Shown one piece after another: positions 1 to 11,508 of a DNA stretch of 64,000 bases; within the stretch, counting starts at the first letter, position 1; every line of letters starts with the position of its first letter. The translations under genes and the position numbers were made by a program. The notes beneath the pieces were generated by a model that was not told the DNA's origin, searched no databases, and worked only from the letters and a program-made list of their open reading frames with translations. Source of the stretch: Gymnopus androsaceus JB14 (lineage: Eukaryota; Basidiomycota; Agaricomycetes; Agaricales; Omphalotaceae); NCBI GenBank assembly GCA_009733575.1, contig ML769395.1, forward strand, positions 250,987 to 314,986, in the 5' to 3' direction.

Positions 1-961
1 GATCGCAAAAGATCATCCATATAACAGTGCTGTCGTCAGAGACCTGAAGGCAACCTACAAATGGCTTCAGGATCACAATCATAATGCGGCGCAGCAAGCA
101 CTTCGACCCTATCGATCTCTGCCTCTCTTTTTGAATGTGAAGGACATTGATTCTCCCGAGCCTTGGGTGTGGCGTTGTGCTGACCAGCTCATGATTGGAC
201 ACGCTTTCGATTACGCTCAAAGTTTCAAAGTTGAAGCGTTTTTGTCTGGCTTCACCAATTTGTTACGCGCGGCGGGCGTCGAGGAAATACGCAGTGGCTA
301 TCATGTTGACGAGAACAACTTGGGAGATCGTGATTTCAACAGGCTTCGTACTGAAAGTAAGCTGCTCGACCTAGAACTTTGTCCGGAAGAGAGCATAGAG
401 GGGGAGATTGTAGATACCATGCGACTCAAAGCCCATGCTGCGTTTCTCGCCGCAAAGGTTTCACATATTGAGGATGCATTGACTGGAGGATGGAGCGAAG
501 GTAATCAACGCGTGCTGTCTTTTCCGGGGACATATTTCGGCGCTCGCACTTTTCTCGGTGAGTGGAATCGACAAGGGCAGTGACAACGCACCGCTAACTC
601 AAGTGATTGTATCTAGACCTGATTTACACTGGAGAACTTGAAGACAAACGGCCTGATAATCCAGAGGATGGGCTGCGATTTTTGGAAGAACTATTGAAGA
701 TACTCAAAGTTGCTGATATCTGGAATCTCCCAAAATTGAAGCGAAAAATTGGACGGCTAATTACGGTCACGTACGACTTTATGCACCCAGAGACCATTGA
801 AAACAGTATGGCATAATCTGAATCTTCTTCCAACTGTTACTGACTTGATCATAGTTCAAAGTCAAGCCGAACTGTATAGTGCGCCTGAACTCGTCCTTGC
901 TTGTCAAAATTGGTTGAAAGACAACTCGAGGGCTATGGAAATTGCGGGAACGGAAGTCTGA
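1..961 (+). CDS. 3' part of a BTB/POZ-containing protein (5' truncated by window)
   Basis: Three exons read as one frame: 1-557, 617-805 and 855-961, joined by GT...AG introns of 59 and 49 nt, ending in TGA at 959-961. The junction restores a BTB-like segment (FLDLIYTGELE, then LLKVADIWNLPKLKRKI), followed by a short tail of BACK-like helices. The part before the BTB (WLQDHNHNAAQQALRPY, then a long helical stretch) reminds me of the large fungal sacsin/HSP90-ATPase-like proteins that end in a BTB. That wider assignment is inference, because the ATPase part would lie outside the window. BTB domains usually mediate dimerisation or recruitment to Cullin-3 ligases. The gene starts upstream of base 1, so no start codon is visible. 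Confidence 0.72.
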
Positions 962-1252
962 CTCGGAGAGGCCGAAGAAATGGATAACATGCAAGTTCTC
1001 ATTCATGTACAATAGCAATAGATGTTCTTTATTTTTCAACATTTGGGTAAACGGCTGTCTGCAAGTAAAAATGAGGAATTTGAGAATTTGAAGAGAACAC
1101 TCACAGTATAGGCCTTCACAGATAAGAGTCCAGATATTCAGCTCGCGGAGCAGATCCCAAAAAATTCGCTAGGTAGGCTTCGTGTGTGGATCCTAAGAGT
1201 GACGATGCAGTAAAATTTCCAGCATGCAGTAACTGTTGCCAGCAGATTTTAG
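962..1252. other. Intergenic, no gene seen
   Basis: AT-rich spacer between the BTB gene and the first transposon. The short open frames on both strands have no splice-supported extension and no family resemblance. Confidence 0.6.
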
Positions 1253-2153
1253 GTGTGGATAGGACCCCGGATAATACCGCTTGAGCTCTGATCCCGAATG
1301 GTCGAAATTCGGCCTTTTAATTTGGCCCGATTTGGACGAAATCCGGCCTTTTGCACCATACCTGCTCCGAAATTTTCCATTTTCGGCCCTTTTGGGAATC
1401 ATACCTCTAATAAGTTTGTTTTCCGCCGTTTAAGCGTTTCCAGTCCATTTTGGACTATTTGGACTACAATTTCTGCAATTCTAAGTAGATATTTACAGAG
1501 ATTCAAACATGGGCGCGCTTGGTCACCGGCAATAAGTCCTCTTCCTCTACCTCATCATCTCCCTTACGCTTTCCATGACGGGATTCATCTGCGAGAATTT
1601 TCTTCACGATGTCGATGATTGTCGTGTGGGAAGGCTCCAGGGATCGCAGGTACTTTTCCAAAGGAGGAGGTGATGGAACCATATATAACCCAGGAACGAG
1701 CTCGACCGTTCCCGGGATGGCTTTGACATCAGCATTTACCATGCACGAGGCTTTAGGTAGCAATGGGTCGAGAAGGGTCACAACGTTCCCGGAATGCAGA
1801 ATTACGAAGGATGGAACGGTACGGGAAACATTTGGAAGTGATGCGACCTGCGGCGTACTATCTCTGGAGAAACATAACTTCTGAGATACATTATTGTGCC
1901 AATACAAGTAGTACGAGTACTCTGAACTTCCTCCCTGATCACTCCAAAAATCCAAGAATTCGGCCCAGAATTCGGCCCTTTTGGATCAAACCTGGTCTCG
2001 GATCGGTCTTTTTCGGCCTTTCTTTACACTAGACCTGCCATCCGAAAAGGGCTGAAATTCGGCCTTTGGCATAATACATTACCTCTAAATTTGGCCAAAA
2101 TCCGGCCTTTTGGGATCAGAGCTGAAGCGGTATTATCCGGGTCCTGTGTGGAT
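1253..2153. mobile_element. Non-autonomous DNA transposon, 885 bp, 8-bp target duplication GTGTGGAT
   Basis: The element occupies 1261-2145 and is flanked by identical 8-mers GTGTGGAT at 1253-1260 and 2146-2153. The left end AGGACCCCGGATAATACCGC is repeated in inverted orientation at the right end (GCGGTATTATCCGGGTCCT). The inverted repeat runs about 35 bp, to CTCTGATCCC, with one gap and one mismatch. An 8-bp duplication is known for hAT and for Zisupton/KDZ elements; I cannot decide between these. Short repeats of the type TTCGGCCTTTT recur at both ends in the same orientation (for example near 1312, 1345, 1383, 1979, 2060 and 2100). No transposase is visible, so mobilisation would need one in trans. 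Confidence 0.9.
1503..1955 (-). CDS. Uncharacterised open frame inside the 1261-2145 transposon
   Basis: A 150-codon open frame lies between the repeat-rich ends of the element. Its first codon is TTG; the first ATG is about residue 72 (MVNADVKAIPG), so the protein either starts there or receives an upstream exon I cannot define. The C-terminal part is highly charged (KRKGDDEVEEEDLLPVTKRA) and could hold a nuclear localisation signal. I see no catalytic motif and no resemblance to a transposase. It may be captured host sequence or an element-encoded accessory gene. Its expression is not shown by the sequence. Confidence 0.4.
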   Translation of the reverse strand: MDFWSDQGGSSEYSYYLYWHNNVSQKLCFSRDSTPQVASLPNVSRTVPSFVILHSGNVVTLLDPLLPKASCMVNADVKAIPGTVELVPGLYMVPSPPPLEKYLRSLEPSHTTIIDIVKKILADESRHGKRKGDDEVEEEDLLPVTKRAHV

Positions 2154-2606
2154 AGAGTGGAAGTGATTACGGCAGCGCCGGAGCAGGTTCACGCGCCTCC
2201 ATCACCTTCAACCAAATCCAGGTAATCCTATATCCAGCCCTACGCAGTCGCTCAGATGTTCATGAACGGTACAACCTCAACAAAAAGCTGAATGGGACGA
2301 ATCAAAATCTGATATCACAGTCTCAGAACACAGTCTGGGTGCATTGGACGATGGCAACTCATCAGCAACTCTCCGAGTAGATTCGTTAAAATTTCTATAG
2401 GAAGGTGGTAACCCGTAGAAGGCTCGATTGCCTGATAATCAATGTCGAAAGATGTTGCTATTCTAAAAACAACATCCTCAGTTGGGCAATGCTGGCTGAA
2501 CAGTCTCGGTTGATGATATGATCTATGAGCCGCAGGACATAGATATATCTGCAGCAATCAGAGCTTGAGACTCCACGCTCCCTTTCTACCTGCTTTCGGT
2601 TTTACC
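2154..2606. other. Intergenic, likely promoter of the 2607 gene
   Basis: This stretch lies between the transposon and the next gene. A short minus-strand frame (2315-2557) shows no family features. No clear TATA element was found. Confidence 0.5.
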
Positions 2607-4699
2607 ATGGCCTCAAGCTCCTCCGTTCATGGGTCGCCTGAAATTTTACTCTCTGGGCCTTTTTTCGGTGCGTACATTGTGGATTCCAGGACCATGGTGT
2701 GGATTACTGATATCATTCGGCAGGAATGCTTCTTTCAGCCATGTAAGTTAACACGACGATGGCCACTTTACTTGCACAAATCTTATCTTCAACCTAGAAA
2801 CGTTGGCATTGTGGGTACCCAAACGTGGACCTACTTTCATAGAAACAACCAGGATAGCGTATCCCTCAAGCTTACGGTATGTGAACTCCTCTACTAGTTG
2901 GCTCCAATTAATTGTTCAATTTAGGTCGCCATTCTTTTGTAAGATATGGCCAAGAACAGAATCCGTAACTTGTATTAACATAGGCCCTGTAGTCTCTTTA
3001 TCCTCACTACCAACTGCCTCAACATCGCAACGACCTTCGATTACACGGTGAGCGCCATCACTACCCATTTTTAACTGTACAGACCTTCATATCCCGGGTT
3101 CAGATCTCCCATTTTGGACTATTGATAGATCAGCTTCCTCGGTAGGTCGAGAATCGACTGAATGCTCTTTCTGCGGTAGCTCAAGGCCACTCAGATATTT
3201 TATTGCTGAACTAGTCGTCAGTGGTATACCGGTGTTTATGTGAGTTTTTCGATTCATTGTTTGAAATTGATCTTCTGATCTATCGTGGCAGCGTTGACGT
3301 TTTCTTTGCTTCAAGAATATATTATTGTGGGCCTTCGACGTATCATTGTCAAATTCTCTTTTATAGTGACACTCTTCCTCTTTCTAGTGAACCGATGCTA
3401 TCGTATCATCGCTTGTACAATTGTAAGCTCCTTGTGTCCATTCCATGAGTGAAGTAATCACCTTCCTATCCGTAATCAGGTCATCATGGCAGTCGCTGCT
3501 TTTGGTGAGCCTTTTTCTTGTTGCTAGTATTGAACGTGAAGAAAAAGACCTAATACTTGTCGGGCTGCAGCGAGCGGTTGTGGTATGTCCCTGACTTTTC
3601 GTGCTTTTATTGAACTCATCGATCTTGTACGTAGTCACGGCTGGCTTCCTATTCCAAGTTCTTACCAGGGAGAGCCTTGATTCTTGGCGGGTAAAGGTAA
3701 TTAGTCGTTCTCTTGAGGATGGCAACGATACTTATCCTGTATATATAAAGTCTCCAATCTTCACTCAAAATATCCTTCGCGCTTGTACCGCTCTTATAAG
3801 CTCTACCTCAATTTGTTGGGTTTATAGAAGCAGCCAAGCAACTACGAAAAGGTTCATGTGATTTATTCCACCTGGTTGCGTCTTTTGCTGACAATATATA
3901 CTTACAGGACCAAGTCCGTCCTGCAAAAAATCGTGCATTTCACAGTGACTAGAGGTATTTTGTTGGCAGTAGCCCAGGTTACGGCGGCGGTGATGTTTAT
4001 GTCTGAACCACAGACTTTGCACTGGTGCGTGACCATGAAAAGGGCCCCAATCGTCTCTGATATTTGTCATAGGATGATACCTCACATGATGTTGGACAAG
4101 ATTTATGTTATTACGATGCGTAAGTACTTTCCTTCTTACTGTTCCAGTTAGCTAAACGCTTGCTCATATTACAGTGGCAATGTACTCATGATTTCCTGTC
4201 ACTCACATACCGACTGACTCTGATATTTCAGGTTGAACACCCGAGCCAACTGCCGACAGAAATTGTCCCTCCCAGTGACAACCTCCGACTTCCTCCGCCG
4301 GTCCACCTCGAATTCGAGATCCAAAAACATTACTTTCATTTCAAATTCTATACAAGCCACAATCGGTACCAGCTTCAATCTGAGTCATTCTGAGCCTAGT
4401 ATGCAGCAGGTATGTCTTTTCTTTTGCTCACACATTAATACTTACTAACTAATACGTTTGGTAGTCGGACTCGGAAATAGATTTGGAAAGCATACGTTCG
4501 GCACCATGTAAGTGCAACGCATTCTCCTTTCGTTATAGAAGTTCATCTATTCATCTCATGCTCAGTATCCGGCATCCTGGTCTCGCAGGAAAAGATCACA
4601 GCGGTTGATTATGTTAATGTATGTGGATGGCGTTCTTTTACGAGCAGATGCTCATCATCAGTCAAATAGTCTAGGTCCAACCCTCCCAGCATAACATAG
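2607..4699 (+). CDS. Multi-pass membrane protein, DUF6534-like (Agaricomycete family)
   Basis: The start ATG at 2607 sits in TTTACCATGG. About sixteen small exons join through consistent GT...AG introns to one frame ending in TAG at 4697-4699; clear early exons are 2607-2667, 2724-2742 and 2798-2876. Successive hydrophobic segments include FGMLLSAINVGIVGTQ, LTVAILLPCSLFILTTN, GIPVFIVDVFFASRIYY, LTLFLFLVNRCYRI and ILLAVAQVTAAVMFM. The order of these segments, the charged FFASRIYY loop and the LAMLNTR motif before a polar tail match the abundant seven-helix DUF6534/DUF6533-like proteins of mushrooms, whose function is unknown. The cytoplasmic tail is Ser-rich. Some donor choices are uncertain, but no stop interrupts the model. 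Confidence 0.78.
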
Positions 4700-4714
4700 A
4701 ATGAAGCTTTAACG

Positions 4715-4784
4715 GTAGCTTGGTAACCCGCCCTCTGAGTGAAAATCTCGTACCTCTATGGAGGGCAGGTTACTACCAAGCTAA
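4715..4784 (+). repeat. Inverted repeat (hairpin) just after the 4699 stop codon
   Basis: The arms are GTAGCTTGGTAACCCGCCCTC (4715-4735; 21 positions, four of them unpaired with the partner) and its approximate reverse complement at 4761-4784, separated by about 25 nt. It lies 16 nt beyond the stop codon, so it would be in the 3' UTR. It could be a small palindromic element or a transcript hairpin. Confidence 0.6.
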
Positions 4785-5594
4785 CTTTGACGGTTTAACG
4801 AGAATTTGTTTCGGAAACGGTATACTATACCGCGGGGTTTCTTATCGCTTTTGCTTTGACGTGTGCGACGTATTTTGTAGTAAACACTTCTCCGATACTT
4901 GTTGATTGCAATTATCAATGTCGCGCTCCTTTATCCGAGGCATGGGGAACTTGTCTCCGTGTTTCGCGTGCTGCCCTTGCTCGCGATGAGCAAATACCTC
5001 ATCTATGCTGGCATTCACGAAACCAACACTTGCAAGTAATGCCGTAGCACACCAGTGGCCGCAGCAGTTACTATCCTCGTTACCATCCTCGCGCAGCTGG
5101 TAATGCAACATGAACCCTAAGCGACGTGTCCGAACAAGCTTGTGCGGGGCTCGAGTTGCACCTGTGAAAAAACGATTTTCGACAAAATTAAGCTTGCGCG
5201 GACTCCGATACAAAAGGTGAAAACTGAGAGGCTATTTGAACCACTTTCGTGTTTCGTCAGGTCGTGGCTATATTCATAAGTATGTAGGTTCGTAGGTTCG
5301 TGGTAGTATATACAGTAGTGGGTCGTATCGTATCGAATCCACGTTTTAGTACCTGCTAGTAGTTGAGTATGCAAATGATAAGTATGTACAGTAATGGTCC
5401 TGTCCGTGTACCGAGTGATGGTACGAATGAGTGGTGCTAATGCTGATAAGAAACATAAAAGATCATCAATCCCCCCAAAAAAAACCCAAGTTAAAAAGAG
5501 ATGAAATGAAGCATACGAGAACGCATACGCAGCGAGATGTTTTGTAGATCATCCACAGAGGTCGAATCATCGACCAGGAGCACCATCCAATCCC
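4785..5594. other. Convergent intergenic region, no gene recognised
   Basis: This spacer lies between the 3' ends of the 2607 (+) and 5595 (-) genes. A 123-codon minus-strand frame at 4842-5213 has no features suggesting a real protein. 5450-5500 is A/C homopolymer-rich. Confidence 0.5.
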
Positions 5595-6885
5595 TCAAGC
5601 TCGTCCAAAAACCAGGTTCCCGACATTAGAACCTGAATCCTTGTCAACCTCCACACCAATAAGACGAGTTTTCTCCCCTAACCAATCCACCCTCCGAATC
5701 CCTCCATCCCATCCACCGCCCAAGGAGCGACATCTGCGGTCATACGCGCGTGATATTTTGCGCTGAGCATGACTTCCGCGACCAAGAGCATCCCACTCCT
5801 CTGGTGTGGCGGCCTGCGCGAGTGTACCGTGAACCGCGTGAAGGACATCGGAGCAAGACACCTGGATTGAGCCTGAAGCTGGGGATGTAGGAGTAGTAGG
5901 TGATGTTTCACCCAAGTAGAATTTGGGGACGGTCTTTTTCTTGTAGGAATTCGAGCAACCGGCGTTTACGACGATTGGCCAAGGGAATTTGTGGCTTCGG
6001 AGGACAAGCCTGGTTAGGGTAGGAGGATCTGTAGCGGGTTGGCCGAGCGTATGTGCCGGAACAGCACTTCGAGTAACCCGATCAACGACGGTATGCGGTG
6101 AAGGTAGATGAGAAACATCATAGGAGATCGGGGCACGGTTCAACTTGGAGGTGGCAAGAAGAGGATGCATATGAAGCGTTACTCGACGTTTAGGGTTCAC
6201 GAAGGAGACATGAGCTTGAGAACCTGCACAGCTAAGGTGATCAGGATAGTTCCCAATACTAGACAGTGCCACTTACGAGATGAAGTCTCTGTGCCGTGCC
6301 ATGTATTTGTCTGTTTCAAAGCAGGCCGTGGTAAACTTCCCGAGCTTGAGGTTCGCTGGGTAGGTGGGCGGTGCGAACTATAACTATGACCGTGGCCAGA
6401 GGTCGAAGAAGCGGGATAGAGGGACGAATTGGAATTTGAGCGAGAGTTGCTCGATAAATCGGGAGTATATATTGGGTAAGGAACGACTAGGCCGTACGAT
6501 AAGCGACAGGGAACGATAGGAGAAAAAGGTAGTTGGACTCACACGTATCACCGGATTGGTAGCTAACAGTCCCCGACCGCAGCTCGAGTGGACGCGTAGG
6601 CCTTTTCTTCGACGAAATTACAGACGAATCATAGGTATTGTAGCGTAATGGTGATGGTCTCTGGGAACGCGAAGGGCTGGAATTCCGCGAAGGAACTGGC
6701 GTCGAAGCTGTTGAATGAGATGTGGAGTAGGCAGTAGTGGTGTATATGACAGTGGGTTTCGGTGCAGAGGATAGAGAGCGCGAACGACTGTGACCTTTTG
6801 AATGTGAGCCGTCAGAGTGTCCCTTCGATGATGAGGAACGCGAGTTGTTGCCGCCACCAAACAAAGACCGGAGATAGGACGCCAT
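5595..6885 (-). CDS. DUF6699-like protein with a Ser-rich N-terminus
   Basis: Three exons: 6543-6885, 6277-6486 and 5595-6223, with introns of 56 and 53 nt. The ATG at 6885 begins MASYLRSLFGGG. The first two exons encode a disordered region rich in Ser, Thr, Pro and Arg. The last exon encodes a folded domain: VTLHMHPLL, then ISYDVSHLPSP, then SDVLHAVHGTLAQ, then a basic RKISRAYDRRCR segment and RVDWLGEKTRLIGVEV at the end. The pattern of an HPLL...YD motif with an R-x-DWL-G ending is what I recall for DUF6699 proteins of Agaricomycetes, whose biochemical role is unknown. The reading frame is intact. The match to the family is from memory. Confidence 0.8.
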
Positions 6886-8413
6886 GGTAGTCGCGATGAG
6901 GAGGGATGGCAATGAGTAAAAGTCAGGGATGGCCGTACTTTTATACGGAGAAATCAAATCCTGTTCAGTCCCAATTTAGCCTGTCGGCTGTCAGCGGTCT
7001 ATGTGAATCGAGAATCCTTCATTTCGGGTGGGGTCTTCTAGATGATGGAAGATGCTTGGAAGATGCAGTAAAAGCGCATTAGGACAGGATACGTCGCTCC
7101 ACAGTCGGTTATGGCGCTCTGCACCCTGACTAGAGGTACACAAGTGATTGCCGATTATTAACAAAATGGAAAGTAAATGGCAGTTTGGCAGATGATACAC
7201 CTCAAGGTAGAACCTGCTTAACACAGAGTTTTCTCAGTTCAGTAATACTAACCAAGACGTTGTAAGCTCTTCCTTTGGCAAATACTTAAGAACTCCGTAT
7301 AAAGCGGTAGAATTGCGAGTTTCATTTCGGCGAAAGTGCTGAAACTCGGAGGCGCCTCAGAATCCAGGCTTGTCGGATCGTACAATGCTAGGTACGACGA
7401 AATGATCGTGAGGTAATGGCGCGAGAATATTCGGTCGTAACGCTGTACTCGGTGCAGGCCTCGAGGGGGACAACACGTTGAAAAGGCGTGCTTTGGCTAT
7501 TGTGTTGTTTCTGACATAAAATAATCAGAATTTCGAGTCACGAAAGCGAATAGATATGTCGGCAGCTCAGTACCTCTTTTATTCAAGGGCGCACAAGGAC
7601 GGCGGTTACAGTAACAAAATCAGAAACGAGCACGACAGATGGAAGAAGGGAGCCAAACAGAAAAATCGTATCACTTATTCGCCAGAAATGAGCACGACAG
7701 ATGGAAGAAGGAAACAAAACAGAAAAATCGTGTCACGCATTTGCCAATGGCTGGAAATCTCGGCCCGATGTACAGTACCTCATCCAGTTGAGTCGCGCAT
7801 CGTCCATGTAATAAGAGGGTTATGTCCGCCATGGCAGGAAGACCGAAACTAATACAAACCCGTATCTGGACCTTGAATGGAGTTGAATGGACAATTGACT
7901 CACTGGACTCTTAAACCTTCTCAAGCTCGGCATATAAGGATTAGAGACCTTCAGTTCAAGGTAAACTTCTGTCCCGATGAGTATGGTCGAGTTTCTTCAC
8001 TTGGTATCTGTGCTTACCTTTTAGTATGCAGATGCACCTCGATGCGCGGGAGTAGCTCCTCCCCGATGCTCGATGCGGTAATAGCAGAGCTGTTGAGAGC
8101 TATGGACCGCGATGCCTCGCACAGATCTCTTCCATGAACGCGCTTCAAAAAAGGGTCAAAATCAATCTGGCATTTGATGGGGCAAGTGAGGAAATTCCTA
8201 TATATCTTCAGCCTGTAGGTAAGGCGTGTATTACAGGGTCGTACATCCGACCATAAGTATATAATGGTCGTCGGGAGTCGTGAAATTCGCGAACTTATAT
8301 AATAACATCATAGCTGAGTCGTGAATTCTGTGAAAGAATACTGTATATCATGAGTTTCCTCTTGAAAGTTGTAACTCGAAAGATTCAAGGGTGTTCGTCA
8401 TTTCCACGATGTT
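6886..8413. other. Intergenic, 1.5 kb, no gene recognised
   Basis: This region holds the putative promoter of the 6885 gene and the 3' side of the GH30 gene. It contains the 62-bp tandem duplication listed separately. Other open frames here lack splice support. Confidence 0.5.
7621..7744. repeat. Two-copy 62-bp tandem repeat
   Basis: The units 7621-7682 and 7683-7744 both begin CAGAAAYGAGCACGACAGAT and both end in TTYGC. They differ at a few positions. It looks like a recent local duplication in non-coding DNA. Confidence 0.85.
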
Positions 8414-10859
8414 CATGACGATGAGGGTGCATACCACCAAAGGGTAGTTACTCCAACGGGGAATGTGTATGTAGCCTGATAGTAGGTGTAAATGGGTGCA
8501 TGTGGGTTTCACAACGAGTTTAGTATTCAACTGACCTGCATGCCATTGAACGAAATAGATGTTGTAACGGGGGTAGGGCTCCAAATTCCGGACGTATTAT
8601 CATTCCCTACCCAGATCTCAAAACAATGCTATACCGACGAATCTTGAGAAAGACTTACAATTCAGTACAGTTATCGAATATCGCAACCAATCACTCGCAC
8701 TGTTCCGCCGAGTGACAAAAGCTCCAACTCTGAGAGACCATGCGAGCGAACCAGTCACAGAGACCCCAATTCTTGTTCCAAATGGACCTCCGTAATCTTT
8801 GGGAAGTATAGCTTTCGAAGCATGCGCCATTGCGTAGAATTCCTGGTTCAGGGAATAGGAGCCACCACTATTCACGGTAACGAGTGCTCTGCAGCCTCCA
8901 GTACAGCTATTGGAGCCAGGAAGCTCTGGGTTTCCGTTGCCGTCCAGAGCGATATTCCACATTAAGCCCTATTATTGGGAGAATCAGAATAGCCACAAAT
9001 ATGGTGCAATTACACGCCGTACAGATTTAGCATTGTGTTCCAAGGCACCTATCCATCTGGTGGATGGTTAACGTTCAATATCTTGAGAAGGAGGAAGAGC
9101 CACATAAACTCACAGATTATCCATGTACCACTATGGAAAAAAAACCTTGGCTTTGAGGACATGAATTTCGCTAGCGAGATGAGGACAAACCTTGATATCA
9201 CTCCACCAATCTGAACCCAATGAGCCAGAGCATTCCGTAAAGTAAATTTCCTGCATAAATTTATACGAAGCATGGTTCAATTGCTTGGCAGTATTAAGTG
9301 CTAACTGAGGAGAGTACGAACCTTGGACGGATAAGCGTTATGAAAAGCATCTTGACTAGCTACATTTCCCTGATAGCAATGGAAACTGTTGACAGTCAGG
9401 GGGTATTAGAAGGAAGTTACCGAACAATAAGTATAAAAAAGCCTACGCTACTCCTGCGAATGCGGTCGGAGAATCTTGCATCTTTAGAATTAAAAAATCA
9501 ACTGTTTTAGACAGCACTGTTGGATAGATTTTATCGTAATCCGTTCTTACCAGTGTGACTGGGTACGTTCCAGCGTTATTCCAGTTATGCTTTGGAATAT
9601 TATTGGAATGGACATCGATTTTGGAGTCTAGAAATGTACGTACCTCATAGCCGACAATCTTCACGTTAGAGAGCCCATTGCTATTAAGCAACGAGCGTAA
9701 AGCGGTACCGATCTGCCCCTCTATGTCCGGGATCAGAGTACAGCTTGGATATGTAGGGTTGCTGTTCTGTGGTTCATTCTAGAGATGTAGATGGGGGTTG
9801 GAGATATACAAAAGTCGATGAAGTTAGAAGCATACCTGTAGCGAAATAGCAAAGATGGGAATCCCCATTCCTTGGAAACCTTGAACAGCCTTGAGGAGAT
9901 ACGTCGGATCTAGCTTGAGCTGTTAGTTCTGTTGTGTTGTTATTGGGTGAAGAGTTGAATTTACAAAAGCTGACCATATCAGTTCTCAAAGAACCACCAT
10001 TCATGGTACCACTGTCTTTCATCCATGCAGGCTATAATACAACAATGAGCAAAAATAATGTCAAAGCAAGTGACGGAGATATTACCGGTGACCAAGGAAG
10101 GATATGCACTTTCATCAGATAATTGATCGATTGTATATCTTTGAGCACCTCAAAAACATATGCTGGAGTGCGATTTATGTTGAACTTGCTAAAGGAGGTG
10201 TCCCCATTTGAATCATCCAGACTATATACTGAGCACGGTAGGTTAGAGGTTGCAACTACTATTGCCAGAGGTCAAACAACCCTACCTGAGGCAGAAAAGT
10301 CTGAAGCGCCTATTGGAACACGGATGTAGTTCAATCCAGCTGCATTTGCACCGTCGGTCGGATTAAACATGTAGCCCAAGAGATTCCAGTAATTCCCCGA
10401 ATTTATGTTCTGAGTTACCGATATGATCAGCACCTACATCCACGGAATGGTCAAAAACTGACCTTCAAATTCTTGAGTGTTGAAGCTGCAGAATCCGCTA
10501 GTTTGCACGCAAGATGATTCAAATGTTCGATCAAGATGGCGATTTGGGCTTACTCAAGGATCCTCCGAAACCAACAATGTCCTGATACTGGACCGTGCCA
10601 TCAACCAAAATATTAACGCTACTTGTTGGGAGGGACGCAGGACTTGAGAAGTTGATAACAGAAGATGTATTGCGTGTCAAAGGCGCGAAGAGAGTTGATC
10701 GATCCCATGTTGTTTGCCACTAAAATGGAATCATCAATGCAAGGAAAATTTGTTCAAAAATCTGCTTACGATGTCATAAATCTGTTGACAATGAGCACAT
10801 CGAGGAATAATCATCCAAATGAAGAAGAGGAGTAAAAGAATTGGACGATTTGACCTCAT
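8414..10859 (-). CDS. Secreted glycoside hydrolase family 30 (endo-beta-1,6-glucanase-like)
   Basis: The ATG at 10859 starts a signal peptide (MRSNRPILLLLFFIWMII...AHC). About ten exons follow. Family landmarks in order are IVGFGGSL, then YMFNPTDGANAAGLNYIRVP, then HILPWSP and WMKDSGTMNGGSL, the acid/base Glu in NEPQNSNPTYPSC (near 9776), the nucleophile Glu in EIYFTECSGSLGSDWW (near 9230), IALDGNGNPELPGSNSC, and the C-terminal beta domain ending TYTFPVGVTTLWWYAPSSS before TGA (8414-8416). These fit GH30 and the length is normal. Members act outside the cell on beta-linked glucans or galactans; fungal homologues often cleave beta-1,6-glucan of fungal walls. Substrate is inferred, not shown. 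No break was seen. Confidence 0.88.
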
Positions 10860-11508
10860 CTTCTAGTATGCCCTTCGATAGGTAGAGTAAGTTCTAGCAG
10901 TGAGAGATACTTCTAGCTGCGTTCCTAATGCAACCATCCTTAAGTACCTCTCGCTGGAATGCCAAGTCGGATGAAAACGCAGAGCCGAGACTGTACGAGC
11001 TGTTGCCACTGAGTCTTGAGATGGTCCGAATGAGATGTTGTCGAGGATTGTCCTTAAAAGGTCGAAGAATACATACATCGGCGCCGGTAAGCGAATCCAG
11101 CGTTTCTTTTTTGGTGGACTTATCTGATGAGGCATGGTTATTTAGGCAACAGTCTATAGAAAGCAATGATTAGAGATCCTTGGCGACATTCCCTAGTTCA
11201 AATATTTTATGAGTATCCCATTGGGAAAGTTGAACTTGGATTAGGGACTGCGTGATCAATGCGAGAGGGTATCGCACCTGCTAGAACCAGTTTACAGGAA
11301 TCACCTGAGCAGAAACATCCTAACAAGGTCTAACATGATGTCTTAAGCTCCGTATAGGCTGCATGCTGTTATTGACCCTATATACATGGCGGTTAGAGAA
11401 AAAGAGAAACCACAATCCCGGGATTCGGTCCGTGTGACTTCGCGATATGTCACTGCGTGACAGTCTTTATTCTTTTTTGAGACCGCGATGTTCATATGGC
11501 GTAGTTGT
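10860..11508. other. Intergenic, GH30 promoter side, no gene recognised
   Basis: Overlapping short frames on both strands between 10863 and 11173 shadow each other and show no protein-like composition. No TATA element is obvious. Confidence 0.5.

Noticed and set aside
4842..5213. 123-codon minus-strand open frame
   Set aside because: No protein-like segment order; it lies in a convergent 3' region and overlaps other chance frames.
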